The translations under genes and the position numbers were made by a program. DNA of 64,000 nucleotides from NCBI RefSeq assembly GCF_900142845.1, contig NZ_FSRU01000001.1, positions 1,674,001-1,738,000 on the forward strand, given 5' to 3'. Source of the DNA: Paraburkholderia phenazinium. GTDB taxonomy: Bacteria; Pseudomonadota; Gammaproteobacteria; Burkholderiales; Burkholderiaceae. Shown here piece after piece: positions 34,385 to 44,081 of the stretch. Position 1 is the stretch's first letter, and each line of letters begins with the position of its first letter. The notes beneath the pieces are model-generated. The model saw nothing but the letters and a program-made list of their open reading frames with translations, was not told where the DNA came from and did not search any database.

Positions 34385-35587
34385 ATGCGCTTTCTGGACC
34401 GCTTTCGCAAACCATCCGAGCAGAAATTTGCCGAGCTGTTCATCACAGGCTTACGCGCGTCAGGCGATACGCGCTCGTGGGCGTACGACAAGAGCCAGAA
34501 CCGGCTCGTGCCGACGACGTCCGGCAACGGCGAAGGCTTCAACTTCATCAATCTGCCCAACATGTACCGGGAGTATCTGCAGGCGAGGCCGGCAGAGCGC
34601 AAGGACGTCCTCAAGCGTCAAACCGGCGGCATGATCCGGCATGCCATGCCCGCGCTGTTTGCCGACGCGCGGGCTCGCCTGCGGCCGGTGATCCGCAGCG
34701 CCACCGAGCGCGGCGTGACCTACCTGCAGACCCAGGGCAGTTCATCGCGGTTCGACATTGCGTTCCGGCCGCTGTGCGAGAACCTGGAAATCGGCGTGGC
34801 CTACGACGGCGATTTGAACATCATGAGGCTCACGCAAGCCAAACTGAGGGAGTGGAACACGACGTTCGACGAGGCTTACGACATCGCGCTCGACAATCTG
34901 CGGGGCGAATCGTCGAAGCCGTTCGTGGCATTGAGAGACGGTGTCCTCGCTTCCCAATTCGGCGACCACTACGACGCCGCGCGTCTGTTGCTGCCCGATC
35001 TGCTGCACAGACAGAATATTTCCGGGGCGCCGGTGGTGATGGCGCCGAACCGCACCGTCCTGCTTTTGACCGGCGACCGGAACACCGCGGGCCTCGCCAC
35101 GATGGTGCAGATCGCGGAGGAGGCGCTTGCCCAGCCTCGCGCCCTGCCACCGTTGATGCTGCGATGGGACGGAGCCGTATGGCAACGCTTCGCGCCCGCG
35201 GAGCTCGAGCCGAAACTCAGCGAGCTTCGATTCAACGAGCTGGCCGGCGACTACCACGATCAGCAGAAGCTCCTGAACGACATGCATAGCCGGACGGGCC
35301 TCGATATTTTTGTCGCCCAGTACACCGTGGTTAAACGGCACGCCGGCGGGATATTCAGTCTCTGCGTATGGACCCAGGGTGTGCACGCGTTGCTGCCGGC
35401 GACGGACACGGTCGTGCTGTTCCGCCAGGAGCCGAAGCAGACCGCCTACGTGCCATGGTCCGAACTGGTCAAGGAGTGTGGGCATCTGCTGAAGCCCACT
35501 GACGATCTGCCCGTGCGCTATGAGGTCACGGCATTTCCCGACGAGCGGCTGTTCCGGTCGTGGTGTACGCGGTTCAGTCAGGCTTAG
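34385..35587 (+). CDS. DUF1444-like cytoplasmic protein
   Basis: 400-residue soluble protein with the DUF1444 (YtpQ/UPF0354) pattern: 'LCENLEIGVAYDGDLNIMRL' followed by 'LREWNTTFDEAYDIALDNLR' and 'GVLASQFGDHYDAARLLLPD'. Family function is unknown. No signal peptide or membrane helix. The 208-bp gap upstream contains an inverted repeat CGCATA-N9-TATGCG (34328-34333 and 34343-34348). It stands alone between the cyclase and the rhamnose locus. Confidence 0.6.
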   Translation: MRFLDRFRKPSEQKFAELFITGLRASGDTRSWAYDKSQNRLVPTTSGNGEGFNFINLPNMYREYLQARPAERKDVLKRQTGGMIRHAMPALFADARARLRPVIRSATERGVTYLQTQGSSSRFDIAFRPLCENLEIGVAYDGDLNIMRLTQAKLREWNTTFDEAYDIALDNLRGESSKPFVALRDGVLASQFGDHYDAARLLLPDLLHRQNISGAPVVMAPNRTVLLLTGDRNTAGLATMVQIAEEALAQPRALPPLMLRWDGAVWQRFAPAELEPKLSELRFNELAGDYHDQQKLLNDMHSRTGLDIFVAQYTVVKRHAGGIFSLCVWTQGVHALLPATDTVVLFRQEPKQTAYVPWSELVKECGHLLKPTDDLPVRYEVTAFPDERLFRSWCTRFSQA

Positions 35588-35772
35588 GCTGTCACACAGC
35601 CTCCAGGGATTCCCCTGACGCGCGGCGCTGTTCGCTTCGTTCGATCCGCATTTGTTATCGCACCTTCCAATACTCGAATTGTTCAGGTATCGGCCACGCC
35701 GTATATTGGCTGACACCAACACAACCATTACCGTGACGCGGCGCGAGCCCAGTCATGGAAGCGAGACAAGCG

Positions 35773-36525
35773 ATGAACCGAATCGATCTGGAGGGACGTG
35801 CCGTTGTCATTACCGGCGGCGCGCGCGGCATTGGCTATGCAGTGGCGCAACGCGCGCTGAACTCGGGCGCCTCGGTCGCGCTCTGGGATGTCGACGCAGA
35901 GCGCCTCGAGCGCAGCCAGCGCGAGCTGGTGGAACTGGGCAAGGTGTCGTCGGCGATCGTCGAACTGACGGATGAAACTTCGGTGGCCGATGCGGTCGCG
36001 CAAACCCTCGCCGCGCACGGCACGATCGACGTGCTGATCAACTGCGCGGGCATCACCGGCGGCAACGGCACCACGTGGGAACTGGAGCCGGACGTGTGGC
36101 GGCGCGTGATCGACGTGAATCTGATCGGGCCGTATCTGACCTGCCGCGCGGTCGTGCCGCAGATGCTCAAGCAGGGCTATGGCCGGATCGTCAATATCGC
36201 TTCGGTGGCCGGCAAGGAGGGCAATCCGAATGCGTCGCACTACAGCGCATCGAAGGCCGGCCTGATTGGGCTCACCAAATCGCTCGGCAAAGAACTCGCC
36301 ACCAAAAACATCCTTGTCAATGCGGTGACGCCTGCGGCGGCTAAAACCGAGATCTTCGATTCGATGTCGCAGCAGCATATCGACTACATGCTCTCGAAGA
36401 TTCCCATGAACCGTTTCCTGTTGCCCGAAGAGGCGGCCTCGCTGATCTTGTGGCTGGCGTCGGAAGACTGTGCGTTCAGCACGGGGTCGGTGTTCGATCT
36501 GTCCGGTGGGCGCGCGACTTACTGA
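35773..36525 (+). CDS. SDR dehydrogenase, probable 2-keto-3-deoxy-L-rhamnonate 4-dehydrogenase
   Basis: 250-residue classical short-chain dehydrogenase: 'VITGGARGIGYAVAQ' (NAD-binding), 'VLINCAGITGGNG', catalytic Ser in 'IVNIASVAG', 'YSASKAG' (Tyr and Lys) and 'NAVTPAAAKTEIFDSM'. Position in the L-rhamnose locus points to oxidation of 2-keto-3-deoxy-L-rhamnonate to the 2,4-diketo acid, a step done by SDRs in the non-phosphorylating pathway. It resembles the analogous L-fucose enzyme, so substrate could be either epimer. The ATG at 35773 has a GGAAG 13 bp upstream; an in-frame ATG at 35755 is an alternative. Confidence 0.7.
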   Translation: MNRIDLEGRAVVITGGARGIGYAVAQRALNSGASVALWDVDAERLERSQRELVELGKVSSAIVELTDETSVADAVAQTLAAHGTIDVLINCAGITGGNGTTWELEPDVWRRVIDVNLIGPYLTCRAVVPQMLKQGYGRIVNIASVAGKEGNPNASHYSASKAGLIGLTKSLGKELATKNILVNAVTPAAAKTEIFDSMSQQHIDYMLSKIPMNRFLLPEEAASLILWLASEDCAFSTGSVFDLSGGRATY

Positions 36526-36563
36526 GGCGGACATCAGCACAGACGGTCGGCAAAGGAGACGCC

Positions 36564-37886
36564 ATGAATCCGGATTCGCCCGCTTCCCTCGAGGCGATCA
36601 ACAGCAAGGTGATGCGGCGGCTATTGCCGTTTCTCCTGCTGATGTACGTGCTGGCCTTTCTCGATCGCGCCAATATCGGCTTCGCGCAAAAAGCGCTGCA
36701 GCACGATACCGGGTTGTCGAATGCCGCGTTTGCCTTCGGCGCCGGCGTGTTTTTCATTGGCTATGCATTGTTCGAAGTGCCAAGCAATCTGCTGCTGCAT
36801 CGGGTCGGCGCCCGTGCGTGGATGTGCCGGATCATGGTGACGTGGGGGCTGGTGTCGGCTTCCCTGTGCTTTGCCCACACGCCCACGGCGTTCTACTCAG
36901 TGCGCTTTCTGCTCGGCGTCGCGGAAGCCGGTTTCTTTCCGGGCGTGATCTATTACCTCACCCACTGGTTTCCGCAGTCGGCCCGTGCGCGTGCGGTCGG
37001 TGTGTTCTATTTCGGCGCGCCGCTCGCGTTTATCTTCGGCAGTCCGCTCTCGGGTCTGCTGCTCGAATTGCACGGGACGGCGGGTCTGGCCGGCTGGCAG
37101 TGGCTGTTCCTGATCGAAGGCGGCATGGCGACCGCGGTCGGCGTGTGGGCCTTCTGGTATCTGGACAACCGTCCCGAAGACGCGCGCTGGCTCGATGACG
37201 CGCAACGCACCACCTTGCGCGCGGCACTCGACGCCAACGCCCGCGATGCCTCCGCCCACGGACCCCGCAACACGCTGGCTGCGCTGCTCGATCGCCGCGT
37301 GCTGGGTCTGTCGGCGATCTATCTGCTGATCCAGATGAGCGTGTACGGCGTGATCTTCTATCTGCCGCAACAGGTCGCCGCGTTGCTAGGCACCGCCGTG
37401 GGCCTGCGCGTCGGACTCGTCGCGGCCTTGCCGTGGCTGTGCGCGCTCGTGGTGACCTGGATCGTGCCGCGCCGCGCGGATCGTACCGGCGGGCATCGTC
37501 GCTGGGCCGTCGCGCTGCTGGTGCTCGCCGGACTCGGCATCGGCGTCTCCGGTCTCGCCCACAGTCCATTGCTGGGGCTCGCTGCGCTCTGTTGTGCCGC
37601 GAGCGGATTTATCGCCGCACAGCCGCTGTTCTGGACGTTTCCCACCCGCTATCTGACGGGCGCAGCGGCTGCGGGCGGCATTGCGCTGATCAACTCGCTC
37701 GGCGGCCTGGGCGGCTTTATCGCGCCGTCGCTGCGTACCGCGGCCGAACACACGTTTGCTTCGACCTCGGCGGGTCTGCTGGTGCTCGGCGCAGCGAGCC
37801 TGCTGGCGGCGCTGCTGATCGGCACGCTGTTTCGCCACGAGCGCGTCATCGCGGCGGACGCACTGACGCCGCTCATCCATCACTGA
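36564..37886 (+). CDS. MFS transporter, anion:cation symporter family (possible rhamnonate importer)
   Basis: 440-residue transporter with about 12 membrane helices. It carries the ACS-family opening '[20 protein letters not shown]' and '[12 protein letters not shown]', and the motif '[20 protein letters not shown]'. ACS transporters carry sugar acids and other organic anions. Next to rhmD it may import L-rhamnonate, as RhmT is proposed to do in enterobacteria. A good AAAGGAG precedes the ATG at 36564. It lies 38 bp after the SDR gene. Confidence 0.85.
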   Translation: MNPDSPASLEAINSKVMRRLLPFLLLMYVLAFLDRANIGFAQKALQHDTGLSNAAFAFGAGVFFIGYALFEVPSNLLLHRVGARAWMCRIMVTWGLVSASLCFAHTPTAFYSVRFLLGVAEAGFFPGVIYYLTHWFPQSARARAVGVFYFGAPLAFIFGSPLSGLLLELHGTAGLAGWQWLFLIEGGMATAVGVWAFWYLDNRPEDARWLDDAQRTTLRAALDANARDASAHGPRNTLAALLDRRVLGLSAIYLLIQMSVYGVIFYLPQQVAALLGTAVGLRVGLVAALPWLCALVVTWIVPRRADRTGGHRRWAVALLVLAGLGIGVSGLAHSPLLGLAALCCAASGFIAAQPLFWTFPTRYLTGAAAAGGIALINSLGGLGGFIAPSLRTAAEHTFASTSAGLLVLGAASLLAALLIGTLFRHERVIAADALTPLIHH

Positions 37887-37948
37887 GACACCGCGCCCGC
37901 CACGCATCGACGGCCGCGCTTTACTGCACTAAAAACGGAGCCTTTCTT

Positions 37949-39127
37949 ATGGCGATGCCTACTATCAAGCACGTGCGTGCCTTTATCGTCCGTGGCGGCG
38001 GCGCGGATTATCACGACCAGCCCGACGGTCACTGGATCGACGATCACATCTCGACGCCGATGGCGCGCTACCCGGAATACCGGCAAAGCCGCCAGTCGTT
38101 CGGCATCAATGTGCTGGGCACACTGGTGGTCGAGATCGAAGCGAGCGACGGCACCGTCGGCTTCGCGGTGACGACCGGCGGCGAGATCGGCGCGTTTATC
38201 GTCGAGAAGCATCTGGCGCGATTCCTCGAAGGCCAGCTCGTCACCGACATCGAGAAGATGTGGGATCAGATGTATTTCTCCACGCTCTATTATGGCCGCA
38301 AGGGCGTGGTGCTGAATACGATCTCCGGGGTCGATCTCGCCCTGTGGGATCTGCTCGCCAAGGTCCGCAAGGAGCCCGTGTATCAACTGCTGGGCGGTCC
38401 GGTGCGCGACGAACTGGTGTTCTACGCGACCGGCGCGCGGCCCGATCTGGCCAGGGAAATGGGCTTTATCGGCGGCAAGCTGCCTTTGCAACACGGCCCG
38501 GCTGAAGGAGAGGCGGGGCTCAAGAAGAACCTCGAGCGTCTCGCCGAGATGCGCAGCCGCGTCGGCGACGACTTCTGGCTGATGTACGACTGCTGGATGA
38601 GTCTCGACGTGCCGTATGCGACGCGTCTCGCGCAAGCGGCGCACGAGTACGGCCTGAAATGGATCGAAGAGGCGCTGCCGCCGGACGACTACTGGGGTTA
38701 CGCCGAACTGCGCCGCAACGTGCCGCGCGGCATGATGGTCTCGACGGGTGAACACGAAGCGACGCGCTGGGGCTTTCGCATGCTGCTGGAAATGAACTGC
38801 TGCGATCTGATCCAGCCGGACGTTGGCTGGTGCGGCGGCATCACCGAACTGATCAAGATTTCCGCGCTGGCCGATGCGCACAATGTGATGGTGGTGCCGC
38901 ACGGCTCGTCGGTGTACAGCTATCACTTCGTCGTCACGCGTCACAACTCGCCGTTCGCGGAGTTTCTGATGATGGCGCCGAAGGCCGATGAAGTGGTGCC
39001 GATGTTCACGCCTTTGCTGCTCGACGAACCGGTGCCAGTCAACGGCCGGATGAAGGTGCCGGACACACCGGGCTTCGGCGTGCGACTCAATCCGGAATGT
39101 GCGCTGGTGCGGCCGTATCCGCGTTAA
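37949..39127 (+). CDS. rhmD: L-rhamnonate dehydratase
   Basis: 392-residue enolase-superfamily enzyme that dehydrates L-rhamnonate to 2-keto-3-deoxy-L-rhamnonate. It closely follows E. coli RhmD: '[20 protein letters not shown]', '[19 protein letters not shown]', '[20 protein letters not shown]'. Metal ligands lie in 'LMYDCW' (Asp), 'WIEEALPP' (Glu) and 'STGEH' (Glu), and the catalytic His is in '[13 protein letters not shown]'. Length is normal. GGAG precedes the ATG. It sits between an organic-anion transporter and L-rhamnose dehydrogenase. Confidence 0.95.
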   Translation: MAMPTIKHVRAFIVRGGGADYHDQPDGHWIDDHISTPMARYPEYRQSRQSFGINVLGTLVVEIEASDGTVGFAVTTGGEIGAFIVEKHLARFLEGQLVTDIEKMWDQMYFSTLYYGRKGVVLNTISGVDLALWDLLAKVRKEPVYQLLGGPVRDELVFYATGARPDLAREMGFIGGKLPLQHGPAEGEAGLKKNLERLAEMRSRVGDDFWLMYDCWMSLDVPYATRLAQAAHEYGLKWIEEALPPDDYWGYAELRRNVPRGMMVSTGEHEATRWGFRMLLEMNCCDLIQPDVGWCGGITELIKISALADAHNVMVVPHGSSVYSYHFVVTRHNSPFAEFLMMAPKADEVVPMFTPLLLDEPVPVNGRMKVPDTPGFGVRLNPECALVRPYPR

Positions 39128-39174
39128 GCGGTGAACTGAAGAGCGCGATGGCTCAATCGATCAAGGAGAAACAA

Positions 39175-39957
39175 GTGCTGCTCAAGGACAAGGTCGTGAT
39201 CGTGACAGGCGGCTCGCGCGGCATTGGCCGGGCCATCGCCGTGGCTTGCGCACGCGACGGCGCCGACGTGGCGATCAACTACTGGGGCGATAACGACGCA
39301 TCGTACGGACGCCGCTCCGCCGTCGAAGAAGTGCTGGCTGAAATCGAAGGGCTCGGGCGGCGGGCGATAGCGGTGGAAGGCAACGTCGCGGCGCGCGAGA
39401 CCGGTGCGGAACTGGTGAAGCGTACGGTGGAGGCCTTCGGCAAGGTCGACGTGCTGGCGAGCAATGCAGGCATCTGTCCGTTCCATGCGTTTCTCGACAT
39501 GCCACCCGAGGTGCTGGAGACGACTGTCGCGGTGAACCTGAACGGCGCCTTCTTCGTGACCCAGGCCGCGGCGCAGCAGATGAAAGCGCAAGGAACAGGC
39601 GGGGCGATTGTCGCGACCAGTTCGATTAGCGCGCTGGTGGGCGGCGGCATGCAGACGCATTACACGCCCACCAAGGCCGGTGTGCATTCGCTGATGCAAT
39701 CGTGCGCGGTGGCGCTGGGGCCGTACGGGATTCGCTGCAACTCGGTGATGCCGGGCACCATCGCGACGGATCTGAACGCCGAGGATCTCGCCGACGAAGC
39801 GAAGAAAGCCTACTTCGAAAAACGCATTCCGTTAGGACGCCTGGGACGTCCCGAGGATGTCGCGGACTGCGTAGTATTCCTCGCCTCGGACCGGGCCCGC
39901 TATGTGACGGGCGCGGCGTTGCTGGTGGACGGCGGCCTGTTCGTCAACCTGCAGTGA
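39175..39957 (+). CDS. L-rhamnose 1-dehydrogenase (SDR)
   Basis: 260-residue short-chain dehydrogenase oxidising L-rhamnose to L-rhamnono-lactone with NAD(P)+. It matches the Azotobacter enzyme closely: 'VIVTGGSRGIGRA', 'NAGICPFHAFLDMP', 'SSISALVGGGMQTHYTPTKA', 'GPYGIRCNSVMPGTIATDLN' and the end 'YVTGAALLVDGGLFVNLQ'. The GTG at 39175 is preferred because AGGAG lies eight bases upstream and the resulting MLLKDK matches the known N-terminus; an ATG at 39148 would add nine residues. First enzyme of the pathway after the mutarotase. Confidence 0.93.
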   Translation: MLLKDKVVIVTGGSRGIGRAIAVACARDGADVAINYWGDNDASYGRRSAVEEVLAEIEGLGRRAIAVEGNVAARETGAELVKRTVEAFGKVDVLASNAGICPFHAFLDMPPEVLETTVAVNLNGAFFVTQAAAQQMKAQGTGGAIVATSSISALVGGGMQTHYTPTKAGVHSLMQSCAVALGPYGIRCNSVMPGTIATDLNAEDLADEAKKAYFEKRIPLGRLGRPEDVADCVVFLASDRARYVTGAALLVDGGLFVNLQ

Positions 39958-39982
39958 ACACGCGCGGCGCGGTGCGTGGATC

Positions 39983-40018
39983 GATGCGCGGCTCAATGAG
40001 CGGCTTAATGAGCCGAAA
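39983..40018. repeat. Tandem 12-bp repeat at a convergent junction
   Basis: GATGCGCGGCTC, AATGAGCGGCTT and AATGAGCCGAAA lie head to tail between the dehydrogenase stop and the LysR stop; the last unit overlaps the LysR 3' end. Confidence 0.6.
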
Positions 40019-41009
40019 GTGGCACGGCATCGCCGGTGGCCGCGGCATGCGGTTGGACGGTGGCATCGCGGGCAAGCTGGTGCGAGACGCTGCGCAGCAG
40101 GTCGATGAAATGCAGCGCCGGTTCGGCGAGCGGTTCTTCCTTGCGCGTGAGGATGCCGAAACCCGCGAGGCTCTTGCCGATTTCGACCGGCAGCGCCACC
40201 AGCAGTTTGCCGCGCACGTGATCGCGCACCACGGACTCGGGCAGCATCGCCACGGCATCGTAGTTTTCAAGCAATTGCAGGGTCGCGAAGATCGACGCGC
40301 ATTCGGTCAGGTTGACCGGCGTCGCGAGTCCCGCGCGGGCCAGTTCTTCTTCGAACAGCACGCGCGCCGGACTGGTAAGCGGTTGCGCGACCCAGGGCCA
40401 GTCGATCAGTTCGCGCAACGTGATGGAGGTGCGCTGCGCCAGCGGATGAGCGGTGCGCACCACCAGCAGCAAGGTCTCGCGCGCCAGCGGCTCGAAGCTG
40501 AAATCGTTGTGCTGGAGAGGATGGGTGAGCCGGCCGAGCGCCAGATCCACTTCGCGGCGGTGCAGCAACTGGACGACCTGATCGCTGGTTTCGCCGAGGA
40601 TGCGCACATTCAGCAGCGGCCGCTCGGTCTTCAACGTCGCGACCGCCATGGCCAGCAGGTCGGGCGCGGCGCCCATGATGGCGCCGACGGTCAACTGGCC
40701 GTGTCCGCCCTTGCGCTTGACGTCGAGGTCTTCGGCGAAGCGGGTCAGTTCCGCCAGCGCGCGCCGCGCATAGGCGAGGGTGACGACACCGAGCGGCGTG
40801 GGCGTCATGCCGCGCGCATTGCGCTCGAAGAGCAGGAAGCCGAACGCTTCTTCGATATCTCCCAGCATGCGGGATGCGCTGGGCTGGGCGACGTTGACGG
40901 CGTCGGCGGCTTGATGAAGGTTGCGTGCATCGTCGAGCGCGACCAGCAGCGCCAGGTGCTTGAATTTGAGCCGGTTGACGAGGGCGACGGTAGCGGCGTT
41001 CTGGCTCAT
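40005..41009 (-). CDS. LysR-family regulator (GbpR-like) of the rhamnose locus
   Basis: 334-residue LysR-type regulator: N-terminal winged HTH ('FKHLALLVALDDARNLHQAA', 'NVAQPSASRMLGDIEEAF') and a periplasmic-binding-like effector domain. It resembles the GbpR/galactose-type regulators linked to sugar-acid uptake. Divergent from rhaM and adjacent to the rhamnose genes, so it probably responds to rhamnose or a pathway intermediate. The ATG at 41009 was chosen; the frame stays open for another 1.6 kb upstream, antisense to rhaM, the lactonase and part of the ABC operon, which is a high-GC artefact. Confidence 0.88.
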   Translation of the reverse strand: MSQNAATVALVNRLKFKHLALLVALDDARNLHQAADAVNVAQPSASRMLGDIEEAFGFLLFERNARGMTPTPLGVVTLAYARRALAELTRFAEDLDVKRKGGHGQLTVGAIMGAAPDLLAMAVATLKTERPLLNVRILGETSDQVVQLLHRREVDLALGRLTHPLQHNDFSFEPLARETLLLVVRTAHPLAQRTSITLRELIDWPWVAQPLTSPARVLFEEELARAGLATPVNLTECASIFATLQLLENYDAVAMLPESVVRDHVRGKLLVALPVEIGKSLAGFGILTRKEEPLAEPALHFIDLLRSVSHQLARDATVQPHAAATGDAVPLSAH

Positions 41010-41108
41010 GGGGCTGATGCGGTGGGAAGGGCGGGTTGGCACGTGCGGTGGCCGATGCGAAGGCGGTCGTGCGATTCGGTTTCTGGATCGCCCAATCCCA
41101 ACAACGGA

Positions 41109-41137
41109 TTGAGATGCTATCGATCCAGGAATTATAG
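41109..41137 (+). promoter_or_regulatory. Sigma70-like promoter for rhaM
   Basis: TTGAGA (41109-41114), 17-base spacer, TTATAG (41132-41137), 67 bp ahead of rhaM in the LysR-rhaM divergent gap. The opposite strand of the same site reads TATAAT, so overlapping divergent promoters are possible. Confidence 0.5.
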
Positions 41138-41204
41138 TCCGATCAGGCGCTTCACCCAGAAAGCGCTCCGACATACGAATCACAAGGACTGGAGACAGGC
41201 CGCC

Positions 41205-41528
41205 ATGGAGACAATCGCTTTCCGGATGGTGCTCAACCCCGGCATGCGCGAGGAATACGAGCGCCGGCATCAGCAGATCTGGCCCGAGCTGGTTGATGCG
41301 CTGCATCAGGCCGGCGTGCGCGATTACCGCATCTTCTTCGACGCCGGGACCCATCACCTGTTCGCCATCCTGACGCGCACCGGCGATCATCACATGGACC
41401 GTTTGCCCGAGCTCGACGTCATGCGCAAATGGTGGGATTACATGGCCGACATCATGCAGACCGCCCCGGATCATACGCCGTTGCAGGAGGCGCTGGAGCC
41501 GGTGTTTCGTTTGCACGCGCCGGCTTGA
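41205..41528 (+). CDS. rhaM: L-rhamnose mutarotase
   Basis: 107-residue enzyme interconverting alpha and beta L-rhamnose. It aligns along its whole length with E. coli RhaM (104 residues): 'EYERRHQQIWPELVDALHQA', 'GVRDYRIFFDAGTHHLFAIL', 'WWDYMADIMQTAPDHTPLQE', ending 'LEPVFRLHAPA'. The catalytic His in 'RRHQQIWPE' is present. A GGAG ribosome-binding site precedes the ATG. First gene of the mutarotase-lactonase-ABC importer operon. Confidence 0.94.
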   Translation: METIAFRMVLNPGMREEYERRHQQIWPELVDALHQAGVRDYRIFFDAGTHHLFAILTRTGDHHMDRLPELDVMRKWWDYMADIMQTAPDHTPLQEALEPVFRLHAPA

Positions 41529-41597
41529 TCCGATCGACGCGAGGCTCATTGAAGCTGCACTGTGGTTGATTGAGGCTGATGCAAGGAGACATGCCCC

Positions 41598-42491
41598 ATG
41601 CAAGTTATCGACCCGCACATTCATCTGTGGGATCTGAAGACACATCACTACCCGTGGCTCGCGAATCCGGGCGTGTCGTTCGTCGGTGACGCGCGCGAGT
41701 TGAAGCACGACTATCTGCTGGCCGATCTGCTGGGCGAAGCCGGCGCGATCGAGATTCTGAAGGTGGTGCATGTCGAGGCGAATCACGATCCGGCCGATCC
41801 GGTTGAAGAGACGCGCTGGTTGCAGCAGCTTGCGAGCGAAGCGGGTTCGCGCGGCATGCCGAACGGCATCGTCGCGGCGGCGGATCTCGCGGCGCCCAAT
41901 GCCGCGCAGGTGCTCGAAGCGCACGCGGCCTTTGCGAATACGCGCGGCATTCGCCAGATTCTGAACGTGCATGAGAAGAAGCTGTTCGATTACATCGGGC
42001 GCCATCTGATGCGCGATTCCGTGTGGCGCGAGAATTTCGGCTTGCTGCGCCGCTATAACCTGTCGTTCGATCTGCAACTGTATCCGTCGCAGATGGAAGA
42101 GGCCGTCGCGCTGGCCCGCGCTCATGCCGATACGCAGTTCATCGTCAATCACGCGGGCATGTTCGTGGACCGCAACAGCGTGGCGGGCTATCGCGCGTGG
42201 CGCGAGGGCATGCGGCAACTGGCCGGCTGTGCCAACGTGGCCGTGAAAATCAGTGGGTTGGCGATGTTCGATCACAAGTGGTCGGTCGAAAGCCTGCGTC
42301 CTTACGTGCTGGAGACGCTCGACACGTTCGGCGTCGAGCGCGCTATGTTTGCGTCGAACTTCCCGGTCGATCGTTTGTTCGGGACGTATGAGGAGTTGTG
42401 GCGTGCCTATGCTTCGATTGTCGCGGACGCGAGCGACGCCGAGAAAGACGCGCTGTTTTGCCGGAACGCGGAACGGATCTATCGGATCTGA
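41598..42491 (+). CDS. Amidohydrolase, probable L-rhamnono-lactonase
   Basis: 297-residue amidohydrolase-2 family TIM-barrel hydrolase. Starts 'MQVIDPHIHLWDLKTHHYPW' with the metal-binding HxH; further catalytic residues are in 'FIVNHAGMF' (His) and 'MFASNFPVDRLFG'. Related enzymes open L-rhamnono-, L-fucono- and other sugar lactones. Locus context (between rhaM and the importer, with rhamnose dehydrogenase and rhamnonate dehydratase nearby) supports L-rhamnono-1,4-lactone. AGGAGAC precedes the ATG. Confidence 0.88.
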   Translation: MQVIDPHIHLWDLKTHHYPWLANPGVSFVGDARELKHDYLLADLLGEAGAIEILKVVHVEANHDPADPVEETRWLQQLASEAGSRGMPNGIVAAADLAAPNAAQVLEAHAAFANTRGIRQILNVHEKKLFDYIGRHLMRDSVWRENFGLLRRYNLSFDLQLYPSQMEEAVALARAHADTQFIVNHAGMFVDRNSVAGYRAWREGMRQLAGCANVAVKISGLAMFDHKWSVESLRPYVLETLDTFGVERAMFASNFPVDRLFGTYEELWRAYASIVADASDAEKDALFCRNAERIYRI

Positions 42492-42551
42492 GAAAGCATC
42501 CCCGATAAAACGCGGCGCGCTTGCGACGCCGCACGATGGAGGAGACAGGTA

Positions 42552-44081
42552 GTGCAGGAACAGACAACCGCTGCGCCCCGGCTTGAACTGCGGCATGCGA
42601 GCAAATCGTTCGGCAGGGTCCGTGCGTTATCCGATGGCGACCTCACGCTGTGGCCGGGCGAAGTGCATGCGCTGCTCGGCGAGAACGGCGCGGGCAAATC
42701 GACGCTCGTGAAGATCCTCGCCGGCGTGCATCAGCCCGACACCGGCGAGATTCTGGTCGACGGTGAGGCGCGCCGTTTTGCGACGCCTGCCGAGGCACGC
42801 GATGCGGGTCTTGCGGTGATCTATCAGGAACCGACGCTGTTCTTCGATCTCTCGATTGCCGAGAACATCTTTATGGGCCGGCAGCCGGTGGACCGCATCG
42901 GGCGTATCCAGTACGACGCGATGCGCAGCGAGGTGGATGGCCTGCTGGCATCGCTCGGCGTCGATCTGCAGGCGGATCAACTGGTGCGCGGTCTGTCCAT
43001 TGCGGATCAGCAGGTGATCGAGATTGCCAAGGCGCTCTCGCTGAACGCGAACGTGCTGATCATGGACGAGCCGACTGCGGCGCTGTCCCTGACCGAGGTG
43101 GAGCGGCTCTTTGCCATCGTGCGCAAGCTGCGTGAACGCGATGTGGCGATCCTGTTCATCACCCATCGTCTCGACGAAGTGTTTGCGCTGACGCAGCACG
43201 TCACCATCATGCGCGACGGCGCGAAGGTATTCGATGCGCCCACAACCGATTTGACGACCGCCGCGATCGTCGCGAAGATGGTCGGGCGCGATCTGGAGAG
43301 CTTCTATCCGAAGGCGGATGTGACGCCGGGTGAAGTGCGTTTGTCGGTGCGCGGCTTGACGCGGCTTGGCGTGTTCAAGGACATTTCGTTCGACGTGCGC
43401 GCCGGCGAGATCGTCGCGCTGGCGGGTCTGGTGGGCGCCGGGCGCAGCGAAGTGGCGCGGGCGATCTTCGGCATCGATCCGCTCGATGCGGGCGAAGTCC
43501 GGATCGCCGGCAAGCCGCTCGCCACCGGGCGGCCTGCGGCCGCGGTGCGGGCCGGGCTGGCGCTGGTGCCGGAAGATCGCCGCCAGCAGGGCCTCGCGCT
43601 CGAGCTGAGCATTGCGCGCAATGCGTCGATGACGGTGCTGGGACGTCTCGTCAAACACGGGCTCATCTCCACGCGTAGCGAAACGCAACTCGCGGCGCAG
43701 TGGGGTACGCGGCTGCGGTTGAAGTCGGGCGACCCCAACGCGCCGGTCGGCACGCTGTCCGGCGGCAATCAGCAGAAGGTGGTGCTCGGCAAGTGGCTCG
43801 CCACCGACCCCAAGGTCTTGATCATCGACGAACCCACGCGCGGTATCGACGTGGGCGCCAAAGCGGAGGTGTACAGCGCGCTGGCGGAACTGGTCACGGG
43901 CGGCATGGCGGTGCTGATGATCTCGAGCGAACTGCCGGAAGTGCTCGGCATGGCCGACCGCGTGCTGGTGATGCACGAAGGACGGATCAGCGCCGAGATC
44001 GCCCGCGCCGACGCGAACGAAGAACGGATCATGGGCGCCGCGCTCGGCCAGCCTGTGTCCCCACTAGGGCACGCCGCATGA
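42552..44081 (+). CDS. rhaT: Sugar ABC transporter ATPase (rhamnose type, RbsA family)
   Basis: 509-residue tandem ATPase of the RbsA/RhaT (rhizobial naming) family. The N-terminal domain is complete: Walker A 'GENGAGKST', signature '[18 protein letters not shown]', Walker B '[12 protein letters not shown]'. The C-terminal domain has the degenerate Walker A 'GLVGAGRSE' and an intact '[15 protein letters not shown]'/'[14 protein letters not shown]', as usual for this class. It starts at GTG 42552 with a GGAGGAG ribosome-binding site and overlaps the first permease gene (ATGA). It powers import together with the two permeases. Confidence 0.93.
   Translation: MQEQTTAAPRLELRHASKSFGRVRALSDGDLTLWPGEVHALLGENGAGKSTLVKILAGVHQPDTGEILVDGEARRFATPAEARDAGLAVIYQEPTLFFDLSIAENIFMGRQPVDRIGRIQYDAMRSEVDGLLASLGVDLQADQLVRGLSIADQQVIEIAKALSLNANVLIMDEPTAALSLTEVERLFAIVRKLRERDVAILFITHRLDEVFALTQHVTIMRDGAKVFDAPTTDLTTAAIVAKMVGRDLESFYPKADVTPGEVRLSVRGLTRLGVFKDISFDVRAGEIVALAGLVGAGRSEVARAIFGIDPLDAGEVRIAGKPLATGRPAAAVRAGLALVPEDRRQQGLALELSIARNASMTVLGRLVKHGLISTRSETQLAAQWGTRLRLKSGDPNAPVGTLSGGNQQKVVLGKWLATDPKVLIIDEPTRGIDVGAKAEVYSALAELVTGGMAVLMISSELPEVLGMADRVLVMHEGRISAEIARADANEERIMGAALGQPVSPLGHAA

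Noticed and set aside
35631..35660. A possible PIP box before the SDR gene (clustered TTCG)
   Set aside because: No pair of TTCGC has the 15-base spacing, and no -10 fits.
40005..42596. An 863-codon open frame on the minus strand
   Set aside because: Only the part up to 41009 is a LysR protein. The remainder is antisense to rhaM, the lactonase and the start of the ABC ATPase and has no recognisable domain.
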